Part shown: positions 1-12,800 of the stretch, piece after piece
Position numbering within the stretch: position 1 is the stretch's first letter
Layout: each line of letters starts with the position of its first letter
NCBI GenBank assembly: GCA_030549495.1
Contig: JAUIRK010001041.1
Coordinates: 992,001 to 1,056,000, forward strand
Direction of reading: 5' to 3'
Origin: Nectonema munidae
Lineage: Eukaryota > Nematomorpha > Nectonematoida > Nectonematidae
DNA: 64,000 nt
Translations under genes and position numbers: made by a program
Notes under the pieces: generated by a model
Seen by the model: only the letters and a program-made list of their open reading frames with translations
Databases searched by the model: none
Told to the model about the DNA's origin: nothing

Positions 1-2345
1 GGATTGCGCGGGGCCCAGTGTGAGTAGGAAAAAACATTAAAAGTGAGAAATAAGATTTTGAAAAAAAGAAAAGGGATTTATTTTATTACTTTTTCATTAA
101 CATAAAATGACGATCAAAGTAACTTTACTTTGCGAACCTTGCATTTAGCGAAATCATGCAATGTATCATCAAATTGAAAAATGGGAAGCGCGGGCCCACT
201 GCGGCCGCATACGTTGCAGTGGCCTAAGGCCCTGTATATGCGTTATATAAAATTTAATTAAATATTTTCGCTGGAAGTATATTTTTTAAATGTTATCAAT
301 TTTGTAAAAAAAATATAAAGTAGTCTTATAAATCCACGTATGCGCTGTATACACTCTATTTTAAAGGATTGCTTGGATATTTGGTTTCCCGTGGTATTTC
401 GAGGCAAGTAATTTTGAAAATTGCAAAAAAAATCGCCCCCCGTGCGCCCCTAATGTAGCAGTAATGTTGTTTAATTAGGCATATGTGATAATAGCTAAAT
501 ATGCATTCAAAGGAATTAATTAAGTTTTGGAATTATCATGTAAAATCTTTGTTAGATACAAAAATGCATACAATAATGACTCGAGTACAAAGTTTCTTGA
601 ATGATTTTAAAAGTTGATTTCAAATCTTACGGAAAAAAATCGAACAAGCTAATAAACTAAAGTGTTTTTTGGGAGTTAAAGTTATGAAGAGCTTTATGTA
701 TTTGACTAAAGTGTGTACCAATCCTAGTTTTAACACTGACAATAAAAGCATCTCTCTATACAAAAAGAACATAACACACGTGGTACACAAATGCTCATTC
801 TTAAAAATTTGGGCTATACCGCGATTTTTGAGGTTTAACTATTTCAGTCAATCGATGTCTAATGTCAATATGTATATAGTGTATATATATTCGTATGTGT
901 CTAGATGTTTTTTTTGGGTTAGACGTGCATTATTACAAATAAAAAGGAAAGTTTATGGCAGGATTGTCAAAAATGTAAGATTGCGCTAGACTAAACCTAA
1001 CCTCAATCCTAACACTAACTCTATACTAACTAATCCCAATCCAGACAATAGGTTTCCAAAATTTTACACATTAAAAACCATTTAGTAATTGGCTGAACGC
1101 TTATACAAAAAAAACAAGAGAATGTGCAAGAAAGCTTCTTGATGTTTTAATATTTTCGCTCAAAGAGATAATTATAATAAATCTACTCATATCAGCGAAA
1201 CATAACTTCAAAAAAAGTTATTTTAAAATGATTTATTTATCCCAAAGTAATTATAGGTTTGGACCAATTAGTTTCACTAGATTGTTTCTCTGCTTTCCGC
1301 CACGTGTAACAAAGTAACTCATTTTTTACTTAAAAGATTCAAGTGTATACCTTTATTGTAATTATCATTGCTATTAGATAATTTTGTGTTAATGTTTGCT
1401 GATGGAGAGTTGTGCAGGATTTCATCTAAAAAGAATTAAGAATAATATATATAAAAATGGGCCTCCAATTAATTATATACACTTTTTAACACACAATTGT
1501 ATATAACATCTTCATCACAAAAGCGCTTCCCTCCGCTTTCTGATTGGTCTAAGCTGAATATAAGAAAGATTTTCAGCTGCACCCTTCTTTTTAACATAGT
1601 TTGCTATTTTACACCTTTTCAGATGTGACTTATTTCGTTGCTTTTCATATAGTGGATAAAAGAAAAGAAAAGCAAAGCCGGCATTAGAAGTAAACAGTGG
1701 AAATTTTGCTCAAGTCAGAATTTATTTTTGCAAACCAGTGGTTCCAAAATTTATCCTATCCGTGCTTTCTTTTTAGTTAAAAAAAGTTTTTTTTAAGTTT
1801 TTTACTTTATGCCATATAAATTTATTATAAAAATACTGAGAAGTGAGTGTTTTATTGGTGCGCGAAAAGAAGGTCAGTGTTTCCTCTTCATAAGTGCCTT
1901 AGTTCTAGCTTTTAAAGTTCGCAATTCAACAACCAAATCACTTTAAACATCCTATCCATTTCGATGCTTCAATTTTATAGCAATAAAAATGTTAGAAATC
2001 GTGTTTCCCAAAGATAAGGAATCATATTAAGCTAAACGAACTTATATTTTTTGACGTATTTACAAACACTTTCACCATTATATCATTGAAAAGTTATGTA
2101 TTAAACTAAAAATAACTTCAATATTCTTATTTTCAATAGAAAAAAAACTAGTTCTTTATCCAGGCCCCCTTTTTGAGTTTATCTTTTATGCATTTTAAGG
2201 CTTATGCAACTTCTTTGTTGTGAATATCTCTTTTTATTGAGTCACACTACACCGTCTTCAATATGGAGAAACTTAACATTATTTAGTGGTATTTTGTTTC
2301 TAATACTGGTTATCACACTAAATACCAGTCCCGACAACGTTTAAG
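1..2345. other. AT-rich sequence downstream of the receptor gene
   Basis: No gene supported. Two short GC-rich patches (about 6-20 and 187-203) share GCGCGGG-CCCA-TG as a direct repeat. A segment at about 405-452, with GAAAATTGCAA and CGCCCC followed by GTGCGCCCCT, recurs at about 15755-15818 and looks like the end of a dispersed DNA-transposon family. Confidence 0.4.
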
Positions 2346-2465
2346 TAAAAAATAAGAGAAATTATTATATATATGAAAATTATGGACACTTCAAAACCGG
2401 TTGTGAAATTCACTTAATAAAGTGTCCATAAATTTCATAGTATATAATTTCTCTTATTTTTTATT
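2346..2465. repeat. palindromic hairpin element, about 120 bp
   Basis: Left arm at about 2347-2391 and right arm at about 2420-2465 are near-perfect inverted copies (AAAAAATAAGAGAAATTAT outside, TATGGACACTT inside) around a loop of about 28 bases. This is typical of a small fold-back MITE. No clear target duplication. Confidence 0.65.
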
Positions 2466-2999
2466 TTTGCAAATGGTCACATCTGTCAAAGAATTTGTTC
2501 ACAAACATTTAAGTATTTACACTTTCATATATATATACACACATTTTTTCCTATAAAATGTAATACACACTTTAATTAAAGTGATTTTTTTACAAATATT
2601 TTTTCTTTTTTTAAGTTTTTTTTTTAATTTTTTATATTTAAGTTAGAATTCTTAATATTTTTGTTCAAATGAGAATTTGGTGTGATTGCAATTGTATCAC
2701 GACAAATGTCAATTGTCATCTGTACAGCGAGAATTCCCAATATCACACCAAAAATCTTCTTTCATATTTTCCTAACTTTAATTTTGGACGCTTATTTTCT
2801 TTTTATTTTGATTTATTTATTTTGTACCATTTTGGCACTCCTAAAATTATTCATTAATATTAGCAATTTATTTTTTACTGCTAATTATGAAGTTGAAAAC
2901 TTTATCCTATGGCTAGCAGTGAAATGATTTAACTTATAGTAATTTCATTAAATAGTTTAGCCATATTTTTTTTTATTATTTTAAACATATAATATTAAT

Positions 3000-3235
3000 T
3001 TTAACTGAACAGCAACGGTTAAGATGGTTTAGCCTTGTGAATAGGAGACGAATAGAAGAATTAAAAGAGTGTATATTGAGCAGATGATATAATTCTTTAT
3101 TTAAAGGTAGGGGAAGACCAAAGAACACTTGGAAAGAAGTAGTTGAAAGAGATATGAGGAAAAGAAATTTAAACTCAGGAGAGGGGGGCAAGATAGAAAA
3201 ATTTGAGGCGATTAATCAAATAATGTAAAACATAT
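3000..3235 (+). pseudogene. LINE reverse-transcriptase C-terminal relic
   Basis: Broken frame reading QQRLRWFSLVNRR and, further on, GRGRPKNTWKEVVERDM. These are the W-F/Y-G-H-V-x-R and G-R-P-x-x-T-W motifs of the C-terminal region of many LINE ORF2 proteins. The same family fragment occurs at 50769-51062. Only the tail of the element is present, with an in-frame stop at about 3086. Confidence 0.7.
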
Positions 3236-3459
3236 CTCATAGATGTAAGAATGGGTTGTTAGACCCTAGCTTGCTGATAAATCAGCCGTCAAATTTTTAT
3301 CATTAAAATATGTAAAAGTGTATAATAGTTCATTTTTATTCAAAAAATTTAAGTATTTATATTTAAAATTACAATAATTTCCATCATTTGAAATTTGAAT
3401 GATAGATTTTTATATAACGAATATATACATTTTATATTAGAATCATTCATTTTATAATA

Positions 3460-3605
3460 TTGGTTGGTGGTTGGTTGGAGAAGATATCAAAGCACTTTTA
3501 GGCACAAGGCATGCTCGTATTATGCTTGAAATGGTTAATCGCAGTTTTGTCATTTTTGTTTTTAGGAGCAAGGAGCTTTGGGGATGGAACCACTGACCTT
3601 CAATT
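3460..3605 (+). repeat. dispersed repeat with GGTTGGTTGG head, copy 1
   Basis: TTGGTTGGTGGTTGG then AGATATCAAAGC, a GCTCGT core and GGTTAATC. The same order is found at about 44848-44985. Two diverged copies of one dispersed family; class unknown. Confidence 0.55.
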
Positions 3606-3803
3606 GTTAAGTTGATATGTGCACGCTGACATTTTATACCATTATTCTTTGAAATTGAATTGTTAGCAGTGAAACTTTTTAAAAAAAGTGTACTTATTCA
3701 CGAATCAAGATAAATATAAAATTTTAAGATTAAATTTTAGAAATTTAATTGTTATGTTTGAATCTTCTCTATAATAAATAAATAATAAAATTATTAATAA
3801 CTT

Positions 3804-3850
3804 CTATAACAACACACTTTCTTTTGACTTTTGCAATGAAAGCATTGCTT
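3804..3850 (-). CDS. uif: probable terminal exon ending the receptor tail
   Basis: After a 167-base intron, a pyrimidine-rich acceptor (ACTTCCCTGTAG) in the right phase adds EAMLSLQKSKESVLL and a stop. This is inferred from phase and splice signal only. An alternative last exon further downstream or past the window cannot be excluded. AATAAA on the minus strand occurs at 3335-3340. Confidence 0.4.
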
Positions 3851-6800
3851 CTACAGGGAAGTAAATCAACCGTTTATCACGAATTTAACAAGAAAAATGT
3901 TTGTTTAATATTGAAAAACTAATTTTATTCGATTTAATTGGCAGCTCACTCCAAAGTTTGATTTGAAGTGTCATAAAAAAAGAAAAGTTAGCTTTAAAGA
4001 AATAAAAGAAAGTTTACCCATAAACGCATGATTTCTGTATTGATGTAGTTTGTGCGGATCGATCAAATTTTGGTTATTATCTTCTCGTATGAGCATGCCT
4101 TTTTCGTTTCTAACGGAAGCTGGATACGTTATGTAATATGATGGAGTTGGGTGGTGCTCTTCAATGGAGAGAGGCATCTGGTGATTGGATGTGAATGGTG
4201 CAATTAAAAATGGAGCTTTATTTTTGCTCGTACGCATCGTACTCTTGATGCTGTTGAGGTAGCCTATTTGATGCTGATTTCGTCCTTTTCCTTCGGTCCC
4301 GAAATTGATCGAAGGGGAACTGATTCCTCCAAGCATTAAATTTTGCTCTTTTTCAATTGCTTGTCTTGTTTTCGCCTTCAACTTTTTGTTCTTAACTCTG
4401 AAAATGTGTTTTTATACACCATACCTTTTTTCCAAACATACTTAGAAGCAAGAGTAACAACATTCCCTCCCAAAACCATTTTTTCTCGTTTTGCGCGTTT
4501 TTGTTTTCAAAAATTTCATTTTTTGATTTTACATATTTATGAAATAATGTGTTCCTTTTTTAAACCCATTTCATCTCATCGTCAGTTTTTACTGATGCAG
4601 ACAATTTCTTAATTTAAAAGTACTTTTATGTCAAATTATTTAATCTGAACTGCCCAGTGACCGACGAAAAAAATCGCCTGCTCTAAGTTACATGGAAATG
4701 CATTAAAAAGAAATACAGGGAAGTGTTCAATCAAGAAATCACATACGTGATTTAAAAATTACGATGGGATCAAATGGCGCAATTTTTTCAATTTATTATG
4801 AGGATAGCTGCCTATATAGATTATGAATTTTAAACATATGTTTTTTTCATTCTTTATTAAGACATAATTTTAATTGTTTTCTTAGCAATTTTTTAAGTAT
4901 AAATAAAAAAACTGAAAAATAGGCTAATTTTTTTTAACCATTTTAGGATACGTGTGATGACAGTGCTCGAAGAAACGAAAATGGTTTTAAAATCAAAAAT
5001 ACATTTAAAAAAATGAAAATAAGAAATAAATTTTTAATTCTAAATAGACTCAAAAGATTGAAATACATCGCATTATTATCTCTGTTAAAAAGTTTTAGCC
5101 GAACAAAATTTCGAAATCACAAAATGGTTCATCAATACATTTGTTGTCGTCCGATTTAATTCGTTAGATTTTTAGCCTCATTATTCATACAGGTTAAAGG
5201 GCACTCCGTTTGAGTATAAAGATGTCTTGTAGACATCTCACCGTGATAGTTGGGAATGTTAGATAGTATAAATGTGACTGTACTTGACACACATCATCCA
5301 TATGAAGAAGATCAATCCAATGAGAAAGATTGCTGCACATGATATTCCTGTTATGATCAATTTGAATTCCTTTTCTCTGTTCGCTTAAAATAAGAGGGAG
5401 AATTAGAGGTTAAATAACAAAAATGAAGTACATTTCTAAAACTTTGACCAATTTGAATACAGGTACACATTTGATTTGCTCGGAGTCGGAGCGAAATTAG
5501 CCGACTACGTTTCCGACTCCAAGTACTTACCCGACTGCAAATACTTAAAAACTTTATACAATTTAACGCCAACTCTTCGCTTTCGATTTTTACTAAAGAA
5601 GGGTCACTCCATATGTGCTTACAAAAAATAAACTTTTTTTTTTATTTAAAAAATCCTACTTAAAAACAACCGAATCCGACTTCTATTCCTTTAAAATCTT
5701 CGAACCCACGCGATGACTCCCGACTCCCCTAGCCTTGCTTTTAAGTGAGTGAGTGAGTGATTGTTGCCAAACAGGGAGACTTTCGTATCATTAGAAAGAA
5801 TGCTAGTGACCAATATGTAGAAAAGTGCACGCAATTAGACATTTTGGGGAAGTGATAGCGCAATCCCGCGAGACATAAATAGATATCCGTGATAAAGATG
5901 AATTAAATGCAGGCAACCTCTAAGTTGTGACTACTTGAAAAATAAAAGAATGTTGAAATTTTCTTCACTTTCAAACTCATTTTAATGACTTCAAAGGTAA
6001 TCCCGTTTTCCGTCTTCTTACACATTACTCTTTATTGGTTATCCATTGAGGATCAACTTTTTGGAGATGAGCCATGAGTGGAAAGAAGAAAAATACATTT
6101 CATTTTGAATTACATATGGTAAATATTTTTTCCGATTCAGAAAAAACCTTACTACTATAATTCAAATTTCTTGCATTCTTATTTTCTTAGGAGAATTAAT
6201 TAAAAGGTATTTTCATCGAGAAGGCACAATTGCGCCGCTTGTATCGAACTGTGAGGAAAGCAGGCTTGATGCGAAATCGAACCCAAGACCTTAGGTTATC
6301 GAATCCAGCATCTAACCAACCCTACTCACTTCTAAAAGAAATTTAAGAAACTTTTTTTTACCAAAAAAAAGGATAAAAAAATCTTGTTGTCAAATATCCT
6401 AATTTTGTTTAGAAAAAAGTTCAAATGATCATGAATACATCATAGCTATTATTCTGCGTAAATTGCATATGCTTCAATATAGAATTTCTTGAATAAAATT
6501 TCATCAATTGAAGAAGCATTTTCCATGATTCGCCAAAACTCTTTTTTCCGCTAACTTCTGCTTTAAAGTTAAAGATGCGAGTTGATTATAATCCATGTTT
6601 GTAATAATTTATTAAACATGTGGGCGTACTAAATCCATTCTACATATTTCATGCTTAAAAATATCAATAATATAGAATTTTTTTATATTGACTTCAAAAA
6701 AAATATTTCAAAAACTTATTACAAGGATTATTTTTCAGGTTGTTCCTCTAATTAAACCCTTTGGAGAATGCACAAGAGAAAGCTTTAGAGCAGGGTTCTT

Positions 6801-9800
6801 CAACCCTTTTTACACGCGGGTCCAAAATAATATTATAATTAAGTCTGGGCTCGAAAAATTCTATTTAAGTGTAAAAGCATACAATACATAAAAATAGAAG
6901 AAGCACAATACTTTAATTTTTGTAATCGATGTCAAAATATATTCAGATATAAGTATATTTGTGAGATTCTTATTGTTTTATTCGAAAACTTTTAACTTTT
7001 GAAGTCTGATGAATAGTACTTGGGCCCAACTCGTTTTTCTCAGGGCCAAAAATGAGCCCTAGGTCTTGGGTTGAAGAAACCTGCTTTAGAGAGAACACTG
7101 CTTATGATCACATGCGATTCAGTACACACTCAAAATTGCAAATACAAAAGAAGTGAACGGATTAGTGATTAAAAAAGGAACGTGAGTAATATAAGGAGGA
7201 GTTGAAACGAACTTGGAAAAAATTCTAAATTGATCTTAGATATGGAGAGTACGGAAAACATTAAAATTAATTTCAAAATCTATTTTATTTTAACAATGAA
7301 ATGTCCAAATTGATTTTAACTGGCTTATAAAATTTCTTTAGAACTGAGAAGATTATAAAGAATTTCTAAAATAATTCATATATTCTCGTTGTAGTGGCAT
7401 GGTTTTCTCTAATTTTAAAAAAGCTTTCTTAGATTTGATAGAATTATTTTACTAAATAAATCTCTTCTTTCGGAGGCATGGAATCGTCCATGCCTCCTCA
7501 AAATTTTTGCTCATACTTGGACATAATTCTAGCAATCGTGGCTTGTGGATGAAAACACTACGTTGTCTCTTTACTTCCACATTCCTCTTCTTACATTCTT
7601 AATATACTTTTATGACTTGCCACTTTTTTGCCGCCAAAATAGTTTATAAACATTTTTTGAAAAGAAATTAAAAATTAATTTAGGGTCTTACCTAAAGAAC
7701 ACATTGAACCGGAATGATGATCCCCGCACAAACAATATGGCAGGTTGAAAGCGTCTTTGTAACAAATTCCTCCATTCATGCAAAATCCGTTGCACATGTC
7801 TACAAAGCAAATTTGAATTTAAGAAAAAGCAAGCAGTGAGGAATGTAGAGCAAATAAACGAACCTGAACATTCAAAACCAGTTCCATTGAAGCCGGCTAA
7901 ACATTCGCACTCGTAAGCGTCGGGGGTGTTTATGCAGAGAGCTTTTTCATGACACATGTGCCTACCACTTCGGCATTGGTCAGTGTCGTTGCAGAATGTG
8001 AAGCCATCTCCGACAAAGTTAGGCAAGCACTTGCACTCAAACCCATCATCATCTTCAAGGTCGACACAACTGGCATTGACGTGACACTTTGCTACCCCGT
8101 TCTCACACTCATTTGTCGCTTAAAAATGCACGCCTCAAAGTTAGCACCCGCATTTACACACAAAATGTATTTGAAAGATTAAAGGTCTGAAATGCTAGGC
8201 TCCAAAAGTTTTTGTATAAATTACGGTCTAAGAGTTGCTTTTAAACTTTGCAAATGTCAAACGGTCCTTAAATGTCAAATTAATATTTTCTTGAATAATT
8301 ATATAGGCTTCCATCATTTTAGTTTAGCTATTATTAAATTATAAAAAATATTTATCTTTCAATCTATATACGAAAGAATAAGGAAATCAATCTTGAAAGC
8401 AACGATTGAATATTTGTAATGGGGCGTGAGTATGGTTGGTTAGATGCCGGATTCGATAACTCAAGGTCTTGGGTTCGATCCTCCATCAAGCTTGCTTTTC
8501 TCATAGTTCGATACAAGCAGCGCAATGTGCTTCTTCGATGAAAACACCCTACGGTACCATTGCCATTCAGTAAAAAGTACGAAGTTGGTACTTAAAAAGT
8601 ACGAAGGTTGGATTTTGTAAAAATAGGATAAACATATTTATAAAAATACCCATCAATTTAATACACGAAGTCTTCTAGATTCAATGCATTTGTCATGTTA
8701 GTTTGACGTATTTTAGATAAATGATGATTCTTAACAGAAAAATATCAAATAAAAATGTTCTCGTATGAAGGAAGATTTGAAAAATGGGTTTATGAATACA
8801 AAATGCCTCTTCATAATGCTTAGGCCGTCAAGCCCTAACATGAACACTATTTTATATTCTTTTTCACCAGTTTTAAAAATCTTTTGAAAACATAATTGAG
8901 AAATTCAACGCCGAAACAATTCATTGGCAACAACCACGTATTAGATAGAAAATCGTGTATACAGCGGCATCCAAAGTATACAAAATTACTCGAATATATT
9001 GGAAAATGTGTATTTTCGCTGAACTACGATTCACCTTCGTTAGTCTTCACACGTGAGCATCGTTAATGAAGGATTAAACGTAAGGACATCTGGGACTCCT
9101 TTATGATAGCCTCGAGCGTTCTTCGTGTAAGTTTATGATATAGCTGTTTATGACAAGGGTTATCGTGGATATATATTTAACTGCGATATATAAGGCACAT
9201 TCACATACAATCAACAATCACTAATTTTAAATGTTTGGCATTTCGCCTTTCATAACACTGTCCAACAAAAAAAATTTTTTTTAAACTACAAAAATGAAAC
9301 TAACTTTTATTCATGCATTTTTTATGACAGACAAATTTGAAATTAAAAATCTTTTTTTAAAAAATGACTTAAATTTTTAGTAATTTGGTTTTTTTTTAAT
9401 TTTTGCAGGTTAAAATTAGTCAATATTAAAATGCCTAGAAATTTATGCAAAGCTAACCCCGACAGTTTTTGCTACATTTGTGGCTGTGTTACATTTAAAA
9501 AAAATAAAAGAAAAATTACACCTTATGTTAAAAAACTTTATAAATTATACTTTGGAATTAAATTGGGAGACCAAGATAAAACTTGGGCTCCACATATATG
9601 CTGTACTACTTGTTTAAATTCTTTGTCAAAATGGTCTAAAAATAAAAGTCAAAAGTTACAATTTGGAATACCAATGATTTGGAGAGAGCCTACAGATCAT
9701 TACACAGACTGCTATTTTTGCATGACTGAATTACGAGGTAATTTTTTCGCTTATAAATATTTTTTGTATTAGTATTTACATATACTTTGTAGGTATAACA

Positions 9801-12800
9801 TCAAAAAGCGCCTATAAAGTAAGTTATCCAAATTTAAATTCCGCTATTCGTCCAGTAACTCATTCTGTAGAGATTCCTATACCGATTGCACCTTCAGTTT
9901 CATCAAAATTTTCTTCAGAAAGCTCTGAGACCGAGTTTGATAGTGAAAGAAACGATGAAACATTTCGTTTTTCTAACTCATCATTTAATGAGCCAACAGT
10001 GTTTAATCAAAGTGAATTAAATGATTTAGTTAAAGATTTGAATTTGACTAAACACCAGAGTGAACTTTTAGTTTCTCGGTTGAAAGAAAAGAATCTTTTA
10101 ACCAGAGAAACTAGAATAACAAAATATCGTTCAAGGTCTGAAGTTTTGGAAGAATTTTTTTGTTTGAAAACAATTTGTGCTACTGTAGCAATATTTATAC
10201 TCTTTTTGAAAAATTAATATTTTATGAAGCTTCACAATGAAGACTTTTTATTGATTCTTCAGTTAATAGTCAATATTCATACCATCAATATTCTGCCTCT
10301 TTAAAAGAAAACTATGAAAATCTGAAATTTATACTAGAAAAAGTAAAATATAAAGAGCACAATTGGCTTCTCTGTGCGGATTTAAAAGTAGTAGCAATTT
10401 TAAACATTTTTAAACAGGTTACATTAAATTTATGTGTTTTCTGTGCCTATGGAATTCTCGAGATTCTAACAAAGATTACAAACAAAAACTTTGGCCAGAA
10501 AGATCGAGAGCTGAAATAGGCTTTGGAAATATAGTAAAAAAGCCTTTAGTAAATAAAGAAAAAATTATATTGCCGTCTCTTCACATTAAACTCGGGTTGG
10601 TTAAACAATTTCTTAAAACCCTCAAGCATGATGGCTCCAGTGTTTTATACTTGAAAGCCAAATTTTCAAAAATAAGTGATGCAAAATTGAAAGAGGGCAT
10701 TTTAGTTGGTTCCCAAATACGGCAATTGATGGAGGATGAAAACTTTGACGAGACCCTTAATGAGTTGGAAGCTAATGCTTCGAAAAGTCTCAAAAATGTT
10801 TGCAAATATTTTTTAGGACGCCATAAATCTGAAGACTACGAATTAATTGTCTCTCAATTAATTAAAGCCTATGGAATGCTTGGTTGTCGCATGTCTCTAA
10901 AGGTCCATTTTTTGGATTCCCACTTGTCGTTTTTTTGTGAAAATCTATCAAATGTAAGCGATGAACATGGGGAAAGGTTTCACAAAGATATTTCAAAAAT
11001 TGAAAACCGCTACAAAGGAAAATGGAGCCGGAATATGCTGGCTGACTATTGTTGGACATTGTATAAAGAAGAAAAAGAAAATATTCACAGAAAAAAACAT
11101 AAATATAAAAAATAAATTATTATTTTAGGTGCTTTGGTCTTTCTCTAATGAGTTTTCCTTGCAAGATATAAAGACTCATTAGTTCTTCATTAATGAAACT
11201 TTTATTTTCTAAACCTTCGAGAAGCTCAGTTGTTAATTGAATCAATCTTTCAATGATTGTACTAAATTAAAGATTTCTTGAATATTCAAAGTGTCGGTTA
11301 ATGAAGGTTTGAAAGTGATTTCCGGATTAGACGTAGTCAACTGTATATACGTAGTAATATAGGTATATGTTAAAAAAATAATGCGTTATACAAGTAGCTG
11401 TTAGTCGCGTTCTACGACACGTAGAATCTGCTTTGGAGTCTACATGGAAGTTTTTTTCAATTTTAGATAAGTGCCGCCAAATAAAGTGTTTCTATTTATT
11501 TATTTCATTTATCATAGACGTTTCCTTTTATCAGAATTATATGATGGTAAAGGTGACAGTAAATGGCGCATACTTTTACAATCGGAAGCACTCTTGGATC
11601 CAGTTTTTGATGTTGTGTGCCTTGTTGGACAACGAAGGCAAGAAACTTGCTCACTTTTGTTTTGGTAGTAGCCGAGAGGACAGGCTTTACAAGTCAAAAG
11701 TGAAACTTCTAGGTAGTGTCCTTTTTGGCAAAGAGCTGAAATGGGGTTAGAAAGACAGGTGAAGCAGTTGTTTTATATATCTATATTATGTATTTAAAAA
11801 ATAAGGTCTATTTTTGTCACATGCGTGCTATGAAAACTCTTTGATTTAATTAGATTAAATTTTTTTAATAATTATTTCATTTTAACGAATTAAATTGGGC
11901 AAGAGTGAATGCTTATTTGAGATTGAATAAAAATGCAATGCTTTTTAACCATTTCCATGTAAAAGCAAATTAAAAGTTCACACATTTCAACTAATTAATC
12001 TCTTCGATAAGAGGAGGGAATTTTTATTCAAATAAACACAAATATACCTAAAGAGACTCAAACAGACCAAAACAAATGTAAATATACACAGAATAAGTTA
12101 ACTCTGAAAACATTGAAAAAAATTGTTATTGCTACAAATTTAACTTGTGATTTTCACTGTCCAAACATCTATTAGTTGATTGGTAATTATTACTAACAAG
12201 TTTATTCAAATTACAAAGTTTAATTTGTAACTAATACTGCTAAATTTGTTAAATTTGTAAGTTATACTGCCAAATTTGCTAAATTCAGAAGTTTACTTTG
12301 TATTTATTACTAGTTTAATCTGTAATTACTACTATTAGATTTGCTTAACTCACAATTAGTAACTACTACCAGTATTTGTAATCATTACTACTAGATTTGT
12401 TGAAATCACCAAAATTTAATTATATTAATATAATAGGCTCGTTTCATAATCAGCTATTAACTCAATTACTCCTTCTAACAAAATAAGAAGAGTATCATGC
12501 AAGGGGATGATCATGAAGGCGAACAACCACAGGAGTTTCTCTGAATAAAACTAAGATTTATAACTAATCTCAGCATAAAACTAAATTTAAATTATTCATT
12601 TGAAATGAAATGATAAAGAATTTTTAAAAATAATTTAAAACAAATATGAAATAAAAATACTTCATATAAAAGTAAAAACGATAAAAAATAAAATGTGATA
12701 CAAACTTACGAATGGTGCAGTCCACGCTGGTAGATGCCCCTTCGAAAGAAGTTGTGAAACCGCTTGGACATGAAATGCAGTTGTGATGCATGCCGCGTGT

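Noticed and set aside
8421-8520. tRNA gene
   Set aside because: Boxes A and B are good, but the stems do not close into a cloverleaf and the same unit is dispersed in at least three copies, so it is a SINE head.
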